Shown one piece after another: positions 17,898-26,494 of a DNA stretch of 64,000 bases. A model generated the notes under the pieces. The model did not search any database, was not told the origin of the DNA, and saw nothing but the letters and a program-made list of their open reading frames with translations. How positions within the stretch are numbered: position 1 is the first letter of the stretch; the number at the start of each line of letters is the position of its first letter. The stretch lies in contig NZ_LT670817.1 in the NCBI RefSeq assembly GCF_900129425.1, positions 558,001-622,000 of the forward strand. Reading direction: 5' to 3'. This stretch comes from Bradyrhizobium erythrophlei. GTDB lineage: Bacteria; Pseudomonadota; Alphaproteobacteria; Rhizobiales; Xanthobacteraceae. Position numbers and translations under genes: made by a program.

Positions 17898-19063
17898 GGG
17901 ATGGCAATCTGCTGGGCACTTTGTGCCGCGGCCTCGGCTGCCGCCTTTCCGCGCAAGATGGTGACATGGCTGCCGGGTTGCAGCTTGTATTGCCCGTCGA
18001 CGACAACCTGTTCGTTCGCGGCAAGTCCGCTATCGATCAACGCCTGACCGTTGCTGGTTTGCGCAACCGTAATCGTTCGCGATTCGACGGTGCCGTCGGG
18101 CTTGATCACGTAGGCATAGAAGCCCTGTTGGCCCTGCTGAACGGCTCCGGCCGGAACCGTCAATCCATTCTGCCGCGCATCCAACAGCAGCCGCGCATTG
18201 ACCAGTTCCCCCGGCCACAGCCGATGCGCGGTATTTGGAAATTCGGCCTTGAGCTGGACCGCGCCGGTTGTCTGCAGAATCTCGTTATTGATGAGATCGA
18301 CCTTGCCGACATCAAGCTGGACCTTGTCGTCCTGGCTGTAGGCAAGAACCTTCAGCGGAGTCTTGTTGGCCATATGTTGCTGGATTTGCGGCAGATCAGT
18401 TTCGGGAAGCGTGAAGATCAGCGAGATTGGCTCGATCTGGGTCACGACAACTAGACCATTGGGGTCGGTCGGGTGGATGATGTTGCCCACATCGACCTGC
18501 CGCACGCCCGTGATGCCCGAGATTGGCGACGTCAATCGGGTATATTCAAGCTGGACTTGCGCCTGCGCGATCAGCGCCTGATCGGATTTGACGGCGTTTT
18601 GCAGCTGCGCCACCTGTGCCTTCTGGGTGTCGACGAGCTGCGGCGTCGCATCTCCTTTGCTCGCCAGTTGCATGTAGCGACCGAGGTTGGCGAGCGCGTT
18701 TGTCAGCTGTGCCTGATCGCGATCGCGTGTGGCGGTCACTTGGTCCAGCTGCGACTGGAAGGGACGCGGATCGATCTGGGCCAGCAGATCGCCCGCGTGA
18801 ACCGCGTGGCCTTCGGCGAAAGCGATCTGCGTCAGCTGTCCCTGAATCTGGCTGCGCACGATATCGGTGTTGTAGGCGATGACGGTGCCGATACCGCGCA
18901 GGTAGATCGGCACGTCCTGGGTGCTGACGGTTCCGGCGACGACCGGTATCGAAGGCGCCCGCGCTTGCTGCGGTCGCGGTGATGTTTTGTGCGTGACGGC
19001 AAATGCGCCGCCACCCGCGATCAAAACGACAATGATGGCAACAACTGCGGTTCTCAAACGCAT
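17894..19063 (-). CDS. RND efflux membrane fusion protein
   Basis: A 389-residue periplasmic adaptor of the MdtA/AcrA type: an N-terminal membrane anchor (LRTAVVAIIVVLIAGGG), barrel-sandwich hybrid halves (SQIQGQLTQIAFAEGHAV and TSPISGITGVRQVDVG), an alpha-hairpin with LQNAVKSDQALIAQAQVQLE between them, and a C-terminal membrane-proximal domain ending AIP. It docks the pump encoded by the next gene to an outer-membrane channel. The two ORFs overlap by four bases. Confidence 0.9.
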   Translation of the reverse strand: MRLRTAVVAIIVVLIAGGGAFAVTHKTSPRPQQARAPSIPVVAGTVSTQDVPIYLRGIGTVIAYNTDIVRSQIQGQLTQIAFAEGHAVHAGDLLAQIDPRPFQSQLDQVTATRDRDQAQLTNALANLGRYMQLASKGDATPQLVDTQKAQVAQLQNAVKSDQALIAQAQVQLEYTRLTSPISGITGVRQVDVGNIIHPTDPNGLVVVTQIEPISLIFTLPETDLPQIQQHMANKTPLKVLAYSQDDKVQLDVGKVDLINNEILQTTGAVQLKAEFPNTAHRLWPGELVNARLLLDARQNGLTVPAGAVQQGQQGFYAYVIKPDGTVESRTITVAQTSNGQALIDSGLAANEQVVVDGQYKLQPGSHVTILRGKAAAEAAAQSAQQIAIP

Positions 19064-19088
19064 GGATGTGGCTCCTATGAACGTGGTG

Positions 19089-19796
19089 TCAGCAGCCGCC
19101 GGAAGACATCGATGATCCTGCCATCGTCGACATTCCCGTAGTCGGACATGGCACCGTGTTCGTCCCGGTCGGCACGACGGTCGACTGGCTCTGCAGCGTA
19201 GTATCCGGCAATGGACTGAGGCCGCCCGTTCCGAGCTCGGTGGATCCCACCGGAATTCCGACGCGCCCGACGGTGGTACGCGAGCCGATGGCTGGAGACG
19301 AAGCCGATGCGGTTGGACTGGACGATGCGGTCGTGGCGGTCCCGCACGTACCCGACGCGGTTCCGGCGATCCCAGCGCCGTCGAACAGCGGGGTCGGCGC
19401 CGAGGTCCCGGATATGGCCCCCGTCGCCGAAGATTCTCCCGGGAGCGAACCGGCGGTTCCGTTCGTCGGATTTCCCATGCCGGAGGCTGCTGTCTGCATC
19501 GCCCCCATGGTGCTGGAACACGCCGAGGGCGTCGTCATTGTCATCGCGCTTGAGGCGGAGGAACCTGACGTCATCGGACTAACGCCCGGCGTCGCAAGCT
19601 CGATGGCCCCGAGTGGAAGGCCGGTCCCGCCGACCGGCGCCGCCGCACCGATTCCGAGCGGCGAAGTCATACCTAGCGGCGGGGTGACGGCGCCCATGCC
19701 GACCTGTGCGAATGCGGCGCCAACGTTACACAATGACCAGACGGTCGCGGCGGCCAAAATCCCTTTTGCAGTCTTTTGTGTGTTACAGTTCTTCAT
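19089..19796 (-). CDS. Secreted low-complexity Ser/Thr/Gly/Pro-rich protein
   Basis: A 235-residue protein with a clear signal peptide (MKNCNTQKTAKGILAAATVW to AFAQ) and a mature part made almost wholly of Ala, Gly, Ser, Thr and Pro. Imperfect internal repeats are visible: LPLGAIELATPGVSP near residue 60 resembles IPVGSTELGTGGLSP near residue 190. Cysteines are few and mostly in the C-terminal third, with the last residue a Cys. It begins 26 bases upstream of the RND operon on the same strand. Function is unknown; disorder and surface or periplasmic location are inferred. Confidence 0.6.
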   Translation of the reverse strand: MKNCNTQKTAKGILAAATVWSLCNVGAAFAQVGMGAVTPPLGMTSPLGIGAAAPVGGTGLPLGAIELATPGVSPMTSGSSASSAMTMTTPSACSSTMGAMQTAASGMGNPTNGTAGSLPGESSATGAISGTSAPTPLFDGAGIAGTASGTCGTATTASSSPTASASSPAIGSRTTVGRVGIPVGSTELGTGGLSPLPDTTLQSQSTVVPTGTNTVPCPTTGMSTMAGSSMSSGGC

Positions 19797-20010
19797 TCCT
19801 GATCTCTCCTATTCTCGTGGCTTTCTTCCGAGGAACTGGCATGAAATCGATTGGTCGGGCTCACCGGACCGAGACGGAGATCGCCACATCGACATTGCTT
19901 CGGATCGCATTCGAGTATGGGCAGATCGCATGAGCACCCTGGAATGCGGGGATCGATGACCATTCGGACCAGCGCCGTGACCTTGGGGTCGATCCCAACT
20001 TCACTAACTT

Positions 20011-20274
20011 TTATGGGCAAGGATGCCACTCACCATCGTCGCCCATATACTTCCCGGACGCCGGGTCGTAGTACGCCCAACGCTGGGCGCAATAGGAAGC
20101 ATCAGTGCTCGATACCACGGAGCCAACGCTTGCTTGAATACCGCGGAACCCGCCGCTGCCGACGTGCATCGCAACGCCACCGCGGAGCCCCACGGCGAAG
20201 GCCGGGGTTGCAACTGCTAACGCCAATGACAGGGCCGTCGCCCCTATTCCAATTAACTTGCGGTTCGATGTCAT
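20011..20274 (-). CDS. BA14K-like small secreted protein
   Basis: An 87-residue exported protein. The start at 20274 has an excellent AAGGAGG upstream; the longer frame to 20418 lacks support. A signal peptide (MTSNRKLIGIGATALSLAL to PAFA) precedes a short Gly-rich segment and the motif YCAQRWAYYDPASGKYMGDD followed by GEWHPC, which matches the C-terminal pattern of the BA14K immunoreactive protein family (Cys, YDP, GxDG, Cys). Proteins of this family are linked to lectin-like activity in Brucella; the role here is unknown. Confidence 0.65.
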   Translation of the reverse strand: MTSNRKLIGIGATALSLALAVATPAFAVGLRGGVAMHVGSGGFRGIQASVGSVVSSTDASYCAQRWAYYDPASGKYMGDDGEWHPCP

Positions 20275-20308
20275 CTCATCCTCCTTGTTGCTTAAGTGGT
20301 CGAGGCCG

Positions 20309-20746
20309 CTACCGGCACGTGCGGAATTTGAGTGGCGGCGCATACAGGCCGCCGGACCAGACAACGAGATCGTCAATTGTCCGCGCGGAGAGCAGATCGC
20401 GCGTCGCATCCTTTGCATCGATCCTAAGGTCGGATGGCCGCATCACGATCCGGCGTTCGCGCAGATTATCGCTCATGTCTCGAGCTTGAGCGCGTCCAAA
20501 GTCCGTGTCTCCGGCGATGGCGCGCACCGTGCCTTCACGTTCCTTGGGAGACCGGCACAGCAGGAGATTTGCGACACCCTGTTCGGTGATGACGTGGGTG
20601 ACGTCGTCGCCGTAGATCATCACCGGCGGCAATTCGAATCCTGCTGCTGTTGCGAGATCGATCGCGTCGAGCCGCTCCACGAAGCTCGGCATCCCATCTG
20701 GCTGGCGGGAGGCGCGATCTGCTCCACGTCGTGACGTGTCTGACAT
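20309..20746 (-). pseudogene. Internally deleted mdcA paralogue
   Basis: Starting at ATG 20746, the first 14 codons (MSDTSRRGADRASR) match the start of MdcA, then the frame jumps directly to the last quarter (PSFVERLDAIDLATAAGFEL, PPVMIYGDDVTHVITEQGVA) and ends near the normal C-terminus. About 400 codons are missing in frame. The identity to the intact copy is well below that of a recent duplicate, so this is an old second locus that lost its enzyme while keeping its regulator. Confidence 0.7.
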
Positions 20747-20796
20747 AATGAACCTCTTTCGCTGTCCTTGAAGCGACAGGTGGGAGGTCATCATTG

Positions 20797-20820
20797 ATTA
20801 TAGAAATGATATTTTATAAT
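20797..20820. promoter_or_regulatory. Conserved palindrome in the second lysR/mdcA divergent promoter
   Basis: ATTATA (20797-20802) and TATAAT (20815-20820) are separated by 12 bases, as at 11333-11356. It lies 30 bases upstream of the lysR start and 51 bases upstream of the mdcA remnant, the usual place for a LysR autoregulatory site. Confidence 0.55.
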
Positions 20821-20849
20821 ATGATTGATCGAAAAAGAGGATCAATCGC

Positions 20850-21710
20850 ATGCTGGAATTCGAGTTGCTGCGTTCCTTTGTTGCCGTAGCCGACTGCGGC
20901 GGTTTCCACCACGCCGCGGAGCGGCTCAACCTGACGCAGTCGACGGTAAGCCAGCAGATCAAGCGGCTTGAGCTCGAGACCAAACGGCCCTTGTTCCGGC
21001 GGACAACGCGCAGCGTCGCACTGACCGACGATGGCGAGATGCTGCTCGGCGACGCGCGTCGCCTGTTGCAATTTGAGGAAGCGGCCCGTCATCGCCTGGC
21101 GGCGCCGCGGCTGTCTGGCACGGCGCGTCTCGGCGTGGTCGAGGAGGTCGCCGGCGGCTCACTGCCTTCGGCGCTCGGCCGCTTCGCCAAGCTCCATCCG
21201 GGCGTGAAGCTCGAGGTGCAGATCGGCGTCAGCGCGGAATTGATCGAGCAACTTAATGCGGGGCGGCTTGACGTCGTGTTCGCAAAGCGCCCGCTCGGAA
21301 CCTCGAAAGGGCGTCTGGTGTGGCGTGAGCCGCTGGTCTGGGCCGCGGCCGACACGTTCGATCTTGTTCCAGGCGCGGCGCTGCCGCTGGCCCTGTATCG
21401 CGAGCGATCGGTTTCCCGCGAGGCTGCACTCGCCGCGCTCAACGACAACGAACTGACCTGGGAGATCATCTATACCAGCCCCAGTTTGACAGGCGTGCGC
21501 GCGGCGGCGCTCGCGGGCCTCGCCATCACCCCGCTTCCTGCCAGCGCGCTGATCGCGGGCTTGCGCGTTCTCGGTGCGGAAGAGGGGCTGCCGCCTCTTC
21601 CTGACCTTGAGTTCGCGATCTACGAGAAGGCACGGCCCGACAAGGCCGCCGCGGCACTGGCTGCGGTTCTGCTGACGCTTGCACAGGGACCATCTCGCCC
21701 GGCGATCTGA
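20850..21710 (+). CDS. LysR family regulator, MdcR-like
   Basis: A 286-residue LysR regulator with an N-terminal winged helix-turn-helix (LLRSFVAVADCGGFHHAAER, LNLTQSTVSQQIKRLE) and a C-terminal substrate-binding domain from about residue 90 (LGVVEEVAGGSLPSAL). It is divergent from an mdcA remnant, which suggests it formerly activated malonate decarboxylase genes in response to malonate. Its own mdc operon is broken, but an mdcA operon with the same operator and no regulator exists at 8.3-11.3 kb, so it may act there in trans. Start fixed by position after the conserved promoter. Confidence 0.85.
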   Translation: MLEFELLRSFVAVADCGGFHHAAERLNLTQSTVSQQIKRLELETKRPLFRRTTRSVALTDDGEMLLGDARRLLQFEEAARHRLAAPRLSGTARLGVVEEVAGGSLPSALGRFAKLHPGVKLEVQIGVSAELIEQLNAGRLDVVFAKRPLGTSKGRLVWREPLVWAAADTFDLVPGAALPLALYRERSVSREAALAALNDNELTWEIIYTSPSLTGVRAAALAGLAITPLPASALIAGLRVLGAEEGLPPLPDLEFAIYEKARPDKAAAALAAVLLTLAQGPSRPAI

Positions 21711-21773
21711 GATGAACCGGCACTTCAATCGTCGAGAGCCGGCTGTGGGTTGTCAAAAGCTGCATTTGAGGAA

Positions 21774-21803
21774 GGTCCGCTTCTGGCGCAATGCGGCCGT
21801 TCG
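21774..21803. repeat. Dispersed repeat copy
   Basis: Contains CCGCTTCTGGCGCAATGCGG, a copy of the family with core CCGGTTCTGGCGCAAAGCGG listed at 55522. It lies in a 570-base stretch (21729-22302) where I see no gene. Confidence 0.45.
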
Positions 21804-22302
21804 TACGCAAACAGCATCCCGTGACGGATAAGGAATAAGTAGAGAGTCTCTCAGTTTGGAATCAGGCTCGGGGAGGGGGCGCTTAACGGTTCATAGTGGG
21901 AGGCCGCGACATCAGTGCTTCGGTGGCGTGTGCGAACATCCGGGGCGTTCGTCGCGGCAGCTTTCATCCCCTCCGAGACGAACGCCGTCGTAGCGTCGGT
22001 AACCAATGTGACGTCAATCCGAACCCGTCGCCGGCTGCGTCGCAGGATATCGCGCTATGTTGCAGATTCGAGGAGATGTAGGACGTGGAGGGATTCGAAC
22101 CATAGTAAACATTGCTATGCGGCGAGCAGGGGAATCGCCTGTTCGAGCAACCGCAAGAGTCGGGTGTTGCGTGTCCCCGTAGCATAGCAAAGCTCAGACA
22201 CTGAAAGACAGATAGCCGCCGAGAACGGCGACGACTGTGGAGCCATATACCGGGATCGGCACAGTAGTAGCCCACTTTTGCCGTCCCGCGGTACACCAGA
22301 AC

Positions 22303-22900
22303 TCAGGCTGCCTCGGCGACACTGTCGCCGGAGCGGCCTTCCTTGAGCGTGTTGGCCCACCAGACGAGCTCGTCCAGCATCGGCTTGGCGTAGTCGTCGA
22401 GGTAGGGATAGTCCGCCATGGACTTGCCCTCGCGCATCATGCCCATCATCTCGATCATACAGATATGAATGGTGCGCGGGAGCGAGGCCACTTGCGCCGT
22501 GGCGAGGATATTCCGCAAATGGTCGACGGCGCGGGCCGCGCCGCCGCCGCCATAGCCGAGGAACGTCGCCGGCTTGCGATTGATCTGGGAGGTGAGATAG
22601 TCGAGGGCATTCTTCAGCACGGCCGGGATGCTGTGATTGTATTCCGCCGTGACGAAGATGTAGCCGTCGAGGCTGGCGACTTTCTCGCCCCAGCGCAGTG
22701 CGACTTCGTTCTGCGGCGGCGCAACGTGCAGTGGCACCTTTTCCTGGAAGAACGGCATGGGATAATCGCGCAGATCGACAATCTCGAAATCGGCGTCATT
22801 GCGCTCCTTGGCGATATTGAACAGCCAGTTCGTCGGGATCGGCGAACCGCCCGGGACGGGTCGTGCTGATGATGATTCCGATTTTGGGTCGCTTTTGCAT
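22303..22900 (-). pseudogene. NADPH-dependent FMN reductase, frameshifted near its start
   Basis: The true start is ATG 22900: MQKRPKIGIIISTTRPGRF, a beta strand plus the phosphate-binding STTRPGR loop of the NADPH-dependent FMN reductase family. After this one extra base near 22840 throws the frame, and the rest (IPTNWLFNIAKER, FVTAEYNHSIPAVLKNALDY, GYGGGGAARAVDHLR) reads in the neighbouring frame to 22303. A conventional call would begin in the wrong frame at 22953. It is either inactivated or a sequencing error. Two inverted repeats in front of it and an HxlR gene upstream suggest redox-controlled expression. Confidence 0.65.
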
Positions 22901-22916
22901 AGTCGCTTTCCTAGAC

Positions 22917-22932
22917 ACTTACGATTGGTAAG
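22917..22932. promoter_or_regulatory. HxlR-type inverted repeat, proximal
   Basis: ACTTAC-GATTG-GTAAG, an inverted repeat 17 bases upstream of the FMN reductase start. It shares its half-sites with the repeat at 22986-23003. Confidence 0.5.
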
Positions 22933-22985
22933 CCACCATGTAGCGGTAACCACGGTGGGCGGAAGATCGCACTTTTTCCGCAGTG

Positions 22986-23003
22986 ACTTACCCGCCAGTA
23001 AGT
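22986..23003. promoter_or_regulatory. HxlR-type inverted repeat, distal
   Basis: ACTTAC-CCGCCA-GTAAGT, a perfect inverted repeat with 6-base half-sites just past the HxlR stop codon. Half-sites of this kind (TTAC/GTAA) are known for HxlR-family regulators such as YodB; the assignment to the adjacent regulator is inference. Confidence 0.5.
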
Positions 23004-23012
23004 GAGGTCGCG

Positions 23013-23406
23013 CTAATCGTCGACGACGGCGCTATCGTCGGGGGATTGCTCCCGGAATCGCTCGCGCGCCTCTTCGATGTCGTTCTGGTTCTCCATCACC
23101 CAGTTACCGATCGGGGCCAGCGCAACCTTGAGCGAGCGCCCGCGGTCGGGAGAGCTCGTATTCAACCCGCGGCGGAATCGTGGGGTAAACCGTTCGGATC
23201 AAAATCCTGTCATGCTCGAGATTTCGCAGCGTAACGGTCAACATGCGCTGGGAGATGCCATGGATCGTCCGGTGCAATTCCGTGAAGCGCATCCGCCGGT
23301 CGCCGAGCACCATCAGAAGAAGGATTGTCCATTTGTCACCGAGCCGCGCCAGGATGTCTCCGGCCCGGCGGCAATCAGCGGGAAGTTGTTGTGGTTCAGA
23401 GCTCAT
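23013..23406 (-). pseudogene. HxlR family regulator with late frameshift
   Basis: From ATG 23406 (MSSEPQQLPADCRRAGDILA) the sequence follows HxlR regulators well: LGDKWTILLLMVLGDRRMRF, then ELHRTIHGISQRMLTVTLRN and the wing YPTIPPRVEYELS. At about 23140 the frame is lost; continuing in another frame gives the expected end GRSLKVALAPIGNWVMENQN and stops at 23013. A conserved N-terminal cysteine (residue 12) could sense oxidants as in other HxlR proteins. The shift alters only the last quarter, so partial function is possible. Confidence 0.65.
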
Positions 23407-23577
23407 GCAGCAAACATAAGGTCGATTACGCCATGAATAAAGACCGCAGGCGCATCGATCTTCGTAATGGACTTTCATCTGGCCGCGGGGAAAGGATGGG
23501 CTTATTTGACAGGTATTGATTCTCCCGAGCTGGAATTTCCGCGATCGTGGTGCGACAGCGCGCCTGATTTGCCAGCC

Positions 23578-23707
23578 ATGGACGAGGGGGCGCGGGTCTG
23601 AGATCAATCCGCACAGTGGCCGTCATGCCCGCCACCAGGCGCACGCCGTCCGGCACCTGATCGACGCGAATGCGCACCGGCACGCGCGGGCGAGGCGTAC
23701 CCAGGTG
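23578..23707 (-). pseudogene. HlyD-type membrane fusion protein, C-terminal fragment
   Basis: The minus strand reads RVPVRIRVDQVPDGVRLVAG then MTATVRIDLRP, which matches the C-terminal beta-domain of HlyD/EmrA-like adaptors. The rest of the gene is missing. It abuts the GMC fragment that starts near 23708 on the other strand, so the junction is a deletion or rearrangement point. Confidence 0.5.
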
Positions 23708-24300
23708 AAGATCGGATTGACCGTGGCGAGCCCCGCGCACGACTGGCCGATCGCCTATGAGGACGTGGCGCCGTGGTACGACAAGGTCGCGTACGACATA
23801 GGCATTTCGGGTGACGCCAAGGCGGAGGGGTTGTGGCGACCGGCCGGCCGCGACTACCCGATGCCGCCGATGAAGACCTTCAAGAATGGCGAGGTCTGGC
23901 TCAAGGGTTTCGCCGCCAACAACATCCGTATGGTACCGGCGGCGGTTGCCATGAACTCGGTCGACTTCAAGGGTCGGCCTGCCTGCATCTATGACGGCTG
24001 GTGCCATGTCGGCTGTCCGATCGGTGCTCTCGCGAATCCGCTGGTGACCTATCTCGGCGAAGCGCGGGCGGCGGGTGCCGAGGTACGGGCGTGGAGCACG
24101 GTGACGCGCGTCCTCACCGATGCGTCCGGCAAGAAGGCGACCGGAGTCGAATATTTCGACCGAGATGGCGAAAAGCATATCCAGCCGGCGAGCGTTGTCG
24201 TGTGCGCCTCATGGGCGGCGCAGAGCCCACGGCTCCTGCTCAACTCCGCGACCGACAAGCATCCTAACGGCCTCGCCAATGCGAGCGGGCTCGACGAAAT
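23708..24300 (+). pseudogene. GMC oxidoreductase, internal fragment
   Basis: About 195 codons match the middle of a flavin-dependent GMC alcohol dehydrogenase of the membrane gluconate-dehydrogenase type: HDWPIAYEDVAPWYDKVAYD, the cysteine-rich CIYDGWCHVGCPIGAL, and the FAD-domain return VVVCASWAAQSPRLLLNSAT. Both the N-terminal FAD-binding GxGxxG region and the C-terminal catalytic His domain are missing. The ORF runs a little further by chance to 24364. It shows loss of a periplasmic sugar or alcohol oxidation gene. Confidence 0.7.
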
Positions 24301-24456
24301 CCCAAACGGGTTTGCGGCTGACAGGCACCCATTCAAATGGAATCGATCAACTACTGATGAGTAAATTCGCAAAATGGAGTCAGTTCGCTATCCGCAAATA
24401 GTAAAGACCTTGTCGGTCAACCACAGGGAATGTTCCAAACATCCGCTTGGCGAAAT

Positions 24457-24484
24457 GGCCGGTCCTGGCGCAAAATGGCCATTC
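24457..24484. repeat. Dispersed repeat copy
   Basis: Contains GCCGGTCCTGGCGCAAAATGG, close to the core at 55522. The surrounding 24301-24599 has no other feature I can support. Confidence 0.45.
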
Positions 24485-24599
24485 ATCAGCGCATCACGTC
24501 CGATCAGATCGGAGACGGGGGAGGCCGATCTACTCCTGAGGGCAATCGAAAACCTCTCCGACGGTGTGCCTAGTTGCACTCGCGCCGCAGCCATCCCTC

Positions 24600-24797
24600 C
24601 TATTGCTCGCAAAGGTATTTTGACCCGCGAGGCGTCGAAAAGTAAGATTCGAGTTCCGCCAACGCGAGCCGCTCCCATTCCTTGGCCTGCTCGAGCAAGG
24701 AGAAACGCTGCGGTGGCCGGAACGCCGCTGTTTGCCGATACAGCGAGGCTATCGCGCGAAATCTGCGCACGTTTTCGAGCACCGCTTTGCCGCTCAT
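24600..24797 (-). CDS. Small hypothetical protein (65 aa)
   Basis: A 65-residue soluble helical protein. GGGAGA lies 6 bases before ATG 24797, which decides against the ATG two codons upstream. The sequence contains RFRAIASLYRQTAAFRPPQR and SLLEQAKEWERLALAELESY, a pattern I associate with a group of short rhizobial proteins of unknown function. No operon partner is visible. Confidence 0.5.
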   Translation of the reverse strand: MSGKAVLENVRRFRAIASLYRQTAAFRPPQRFSLLEQAKEWERLALAELESYFSTPRGSKYLCEQ

Positions 24798-25019
24798 GAT
24801 CATTCTCCCAGTCTGGTCCCGGAGCCGATTGTGGCGGGTGGCGATTTTCTAATTCGTTAGCGGGCCCTCCCTCGAGATGTCGAATGGTTTCCGAATTGTT
24901 GAGCCTCTCCGTCACGCGCGGCTCGAGCCAGCAACCGCGGTTCAGGTTCACGAAAGGGGAATGTGCGGCTGTATGAAGCGTGGCGCACGTTTTATTTCGT
25001 AGGCGCGGCTGATTGCCGC

Positions 25020-25211
25020 CTACTCCTGCGTCGAGGACTTCTTCAGGCGGGCGATCCACCTTTTGGCGGTCCGGATTTCGATGTCCTTGTTCTGGAAATC
25101 TTCCATCGCTTCCAATTCGGCCCGAAACGATTGCCAGGTCCCCAGGGTGTCGAACGGGCTGGGTCGATCGATCATCACGACGGGCAGGCGGCCTGTCACC
25201 GAATACTCCAT
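25020..25211 (-). CDS. Small hypothetical protein (63 aa)
   Basis: A 63-residue ORF from ATG 25211, with AAGGTGG 7 bases upstream. It begins MEYSVTGRLPVVMIDRPSPF and ends with a basic helix (TAKRWIARLKKSS). It is soluble, without a signal peptide, and of unknown function. The good ribosome binding site is the main reason for calling it. Confidence 0.45.
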   Translation of the reverse strand: MEYSVTGRLPVVMIDRPSPFDTLGTWQSFRAELEAMEDFQNKDIEIRTAKRWIARLKKSSTQE

Positions 25212-25285
25212 TCCGCGCCACCTTGGCGGCGGTCTTGATGGTTTCAAATAAGCCGAGGTCTCGTCAATGAAAGCCGCGGCATATT

Positions 25286-25492
25286 CTAGTCGATCGTCAC
25301 CGGTCGGTTCTTTTGATACTCGGCTTCCTTTTCCGCCAGTTCTTGCGCTCGTCGTTCACCTTTTCCTGGGTAGAAGAATGAATTCGCGTAAGCGTCCAAG
25401 AGTGACCCCTTCACCGCTAGGCAGATCAACAACTTGGCTCGCCGATCGGCGGACCCTGATCGATTTAAATTTTCACGCAAATGAAGTGCCAT
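25286..25492 (-). CDS. Small hypothetical protein (68 aa)
   Basis: A 68-residue ORF from ATG 25492 with AAAGG 7 bases before it; the frame is open to 25561 but that start would overlap the GntR gene. The protein has a central hydrophobic stretch (LLICLAVKGSLLDAYANSFF) and a charged C-terminus (ERRAQELAEKEAEYQKNR). Family unknown. Confidence 0.38.
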   Translation of the reverse strand: MALHLRENLNRSGSADRRAKLLICLAVKGSLLDAYANSFFYPGKGERRAQELAEKEAEYQKNRPVTID

Positions 25493-25517
25493 TTTCGACC
25501 TTTGGCCTGTCTGCTGC

Positions 25518-26270
25518 CTATTTGACCGGGAGTTGGCCGGCAGATGTAGGGTCGGCGTCATTGTCCCTGCTGCCCTCGGTCAAAGATTTGACCAGCGATG
25601 CTTTCACGCTCGCGACGTGCTCGCGCATCAACATCTCCGCCCGCCACGGCTCGCGGGCAATGATTGCCTCATAGATCCGGTGATGATCGTCGTGCCGGCG
25701 GCGAACGTCGCGATGCTCGAAGGCAACGATGTTGCGGCTCGACGACACCGGCACGTGATGGCAGATCCGGATCATCTCGGCCAGCATCCGGTTGCGCGCG
25801 GCGGCGAGCAGAGTGTCGTGGAAGTCACCATTGATGTCGCGATAGATCGTAAGATCGCCGGTTTCGAACGAGCCGCGCTCCAGCAATCTGTCTCCGTCGC
25901 GAAGGCTGCGCTCGATCGTCGCTTTTTCGTCCGGACTGAGGCCGCGTTCCGCGGCAAACCGCGCCGCAACTCCTTCGAGCGAGGCGCGGATCTCATAGGC
26001 ATCGACAATAGCATCGAGCGGAAATTCGCGCACGGTGAAGCCGCGATTGGGCGCGTAATCCAGTAATCCCTCGCCCGCGAGCGCTTGCAATGCGGCGCGC
26101 ACCGGCGTGCGCGAAACCGCCAGCGTCCGGCTGAGCCTGACTTCGTTGAGCCGCTCGCCGGCAGCGACCGAGCCGTTCAGGACGGATTCCCGGATCTGGT
26201 CCATAACCGAGAGGGCTCGATTGCCAGCGCGCGATCCGCCGGTTGGCTCGAGAAGGGCTTGGTCTGCCAT
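25518..26270 (-). CDS. GntR family regulator, FCD subfamily
   Basis: A 250-residue transcription factor with an N-terminal winged helix (VMDQIRESVLNGSVAAGERL, then LNEVRLSRTLAVSRTPVRAAL) and a C-terminal FCD effector domain, whose metal-binding pattern D-x(3)-H is visible in DINGDFHD and later HHRIYEAI. The start at 26270 is chosen because the longer frame to 26450 overlaps the divergent promoter. It is divergent from the 26.5-36.7 kb catabolic operon and is the obvious candidate repressor, released by an acidic substrate or intermediate. The intergenic space is 224 bases. Confidence 0.85.
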   Translation of the reverse strand: MADQALLEPTGGSRAGNRALSVMDQIRESVLNGSVAAGERLNEVRLSRTLAVSRTPVRAALQALAGEGLLDYAPNRGFTVREFPLDAIVDAYEIRASLEGVAARFAAERGLSPDEKATIERSLRDGDRLLERGSFETGDLTIYRDINGDFHDTLLAAARNRMLAEMIRICHHVPVSSSRNIVAFEHRDVRRRHDDHHRIYEAIIAREPWRAEMLMREHVASVKASLVKSLTEGSRDNDADPTSAGQLPVK

Positions 26271-26494
26271 TGTAGGTGTTGCCTCTGAGTGAGTACACTT
26301 GGAAATGCAGCCGCAGCATTCGACCATAAGCTCTCTGAAAAATCCATACTTAGCTACACAATTACCCTGCCTCGACACTGGGCGTGGCGCGGAAATGATA
26401 TGCAACAGCCAAAGTGTATGTAATTTTGATTGACTCGGTGCTGCCTTCAACGAAACATGGAGCCTCCAACGATGGTGAAAATGACGTAGGTCCG

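Noticed and set aside
22078..22103. Sequence TGGAGGGATTCGAACC resembling the T-arm of a tRNA on the minus strand
   Set aside because: No acceptor, D or anticodon arm can be found around it, so it is at most a short attachment-site scar, not a tRNA gene.
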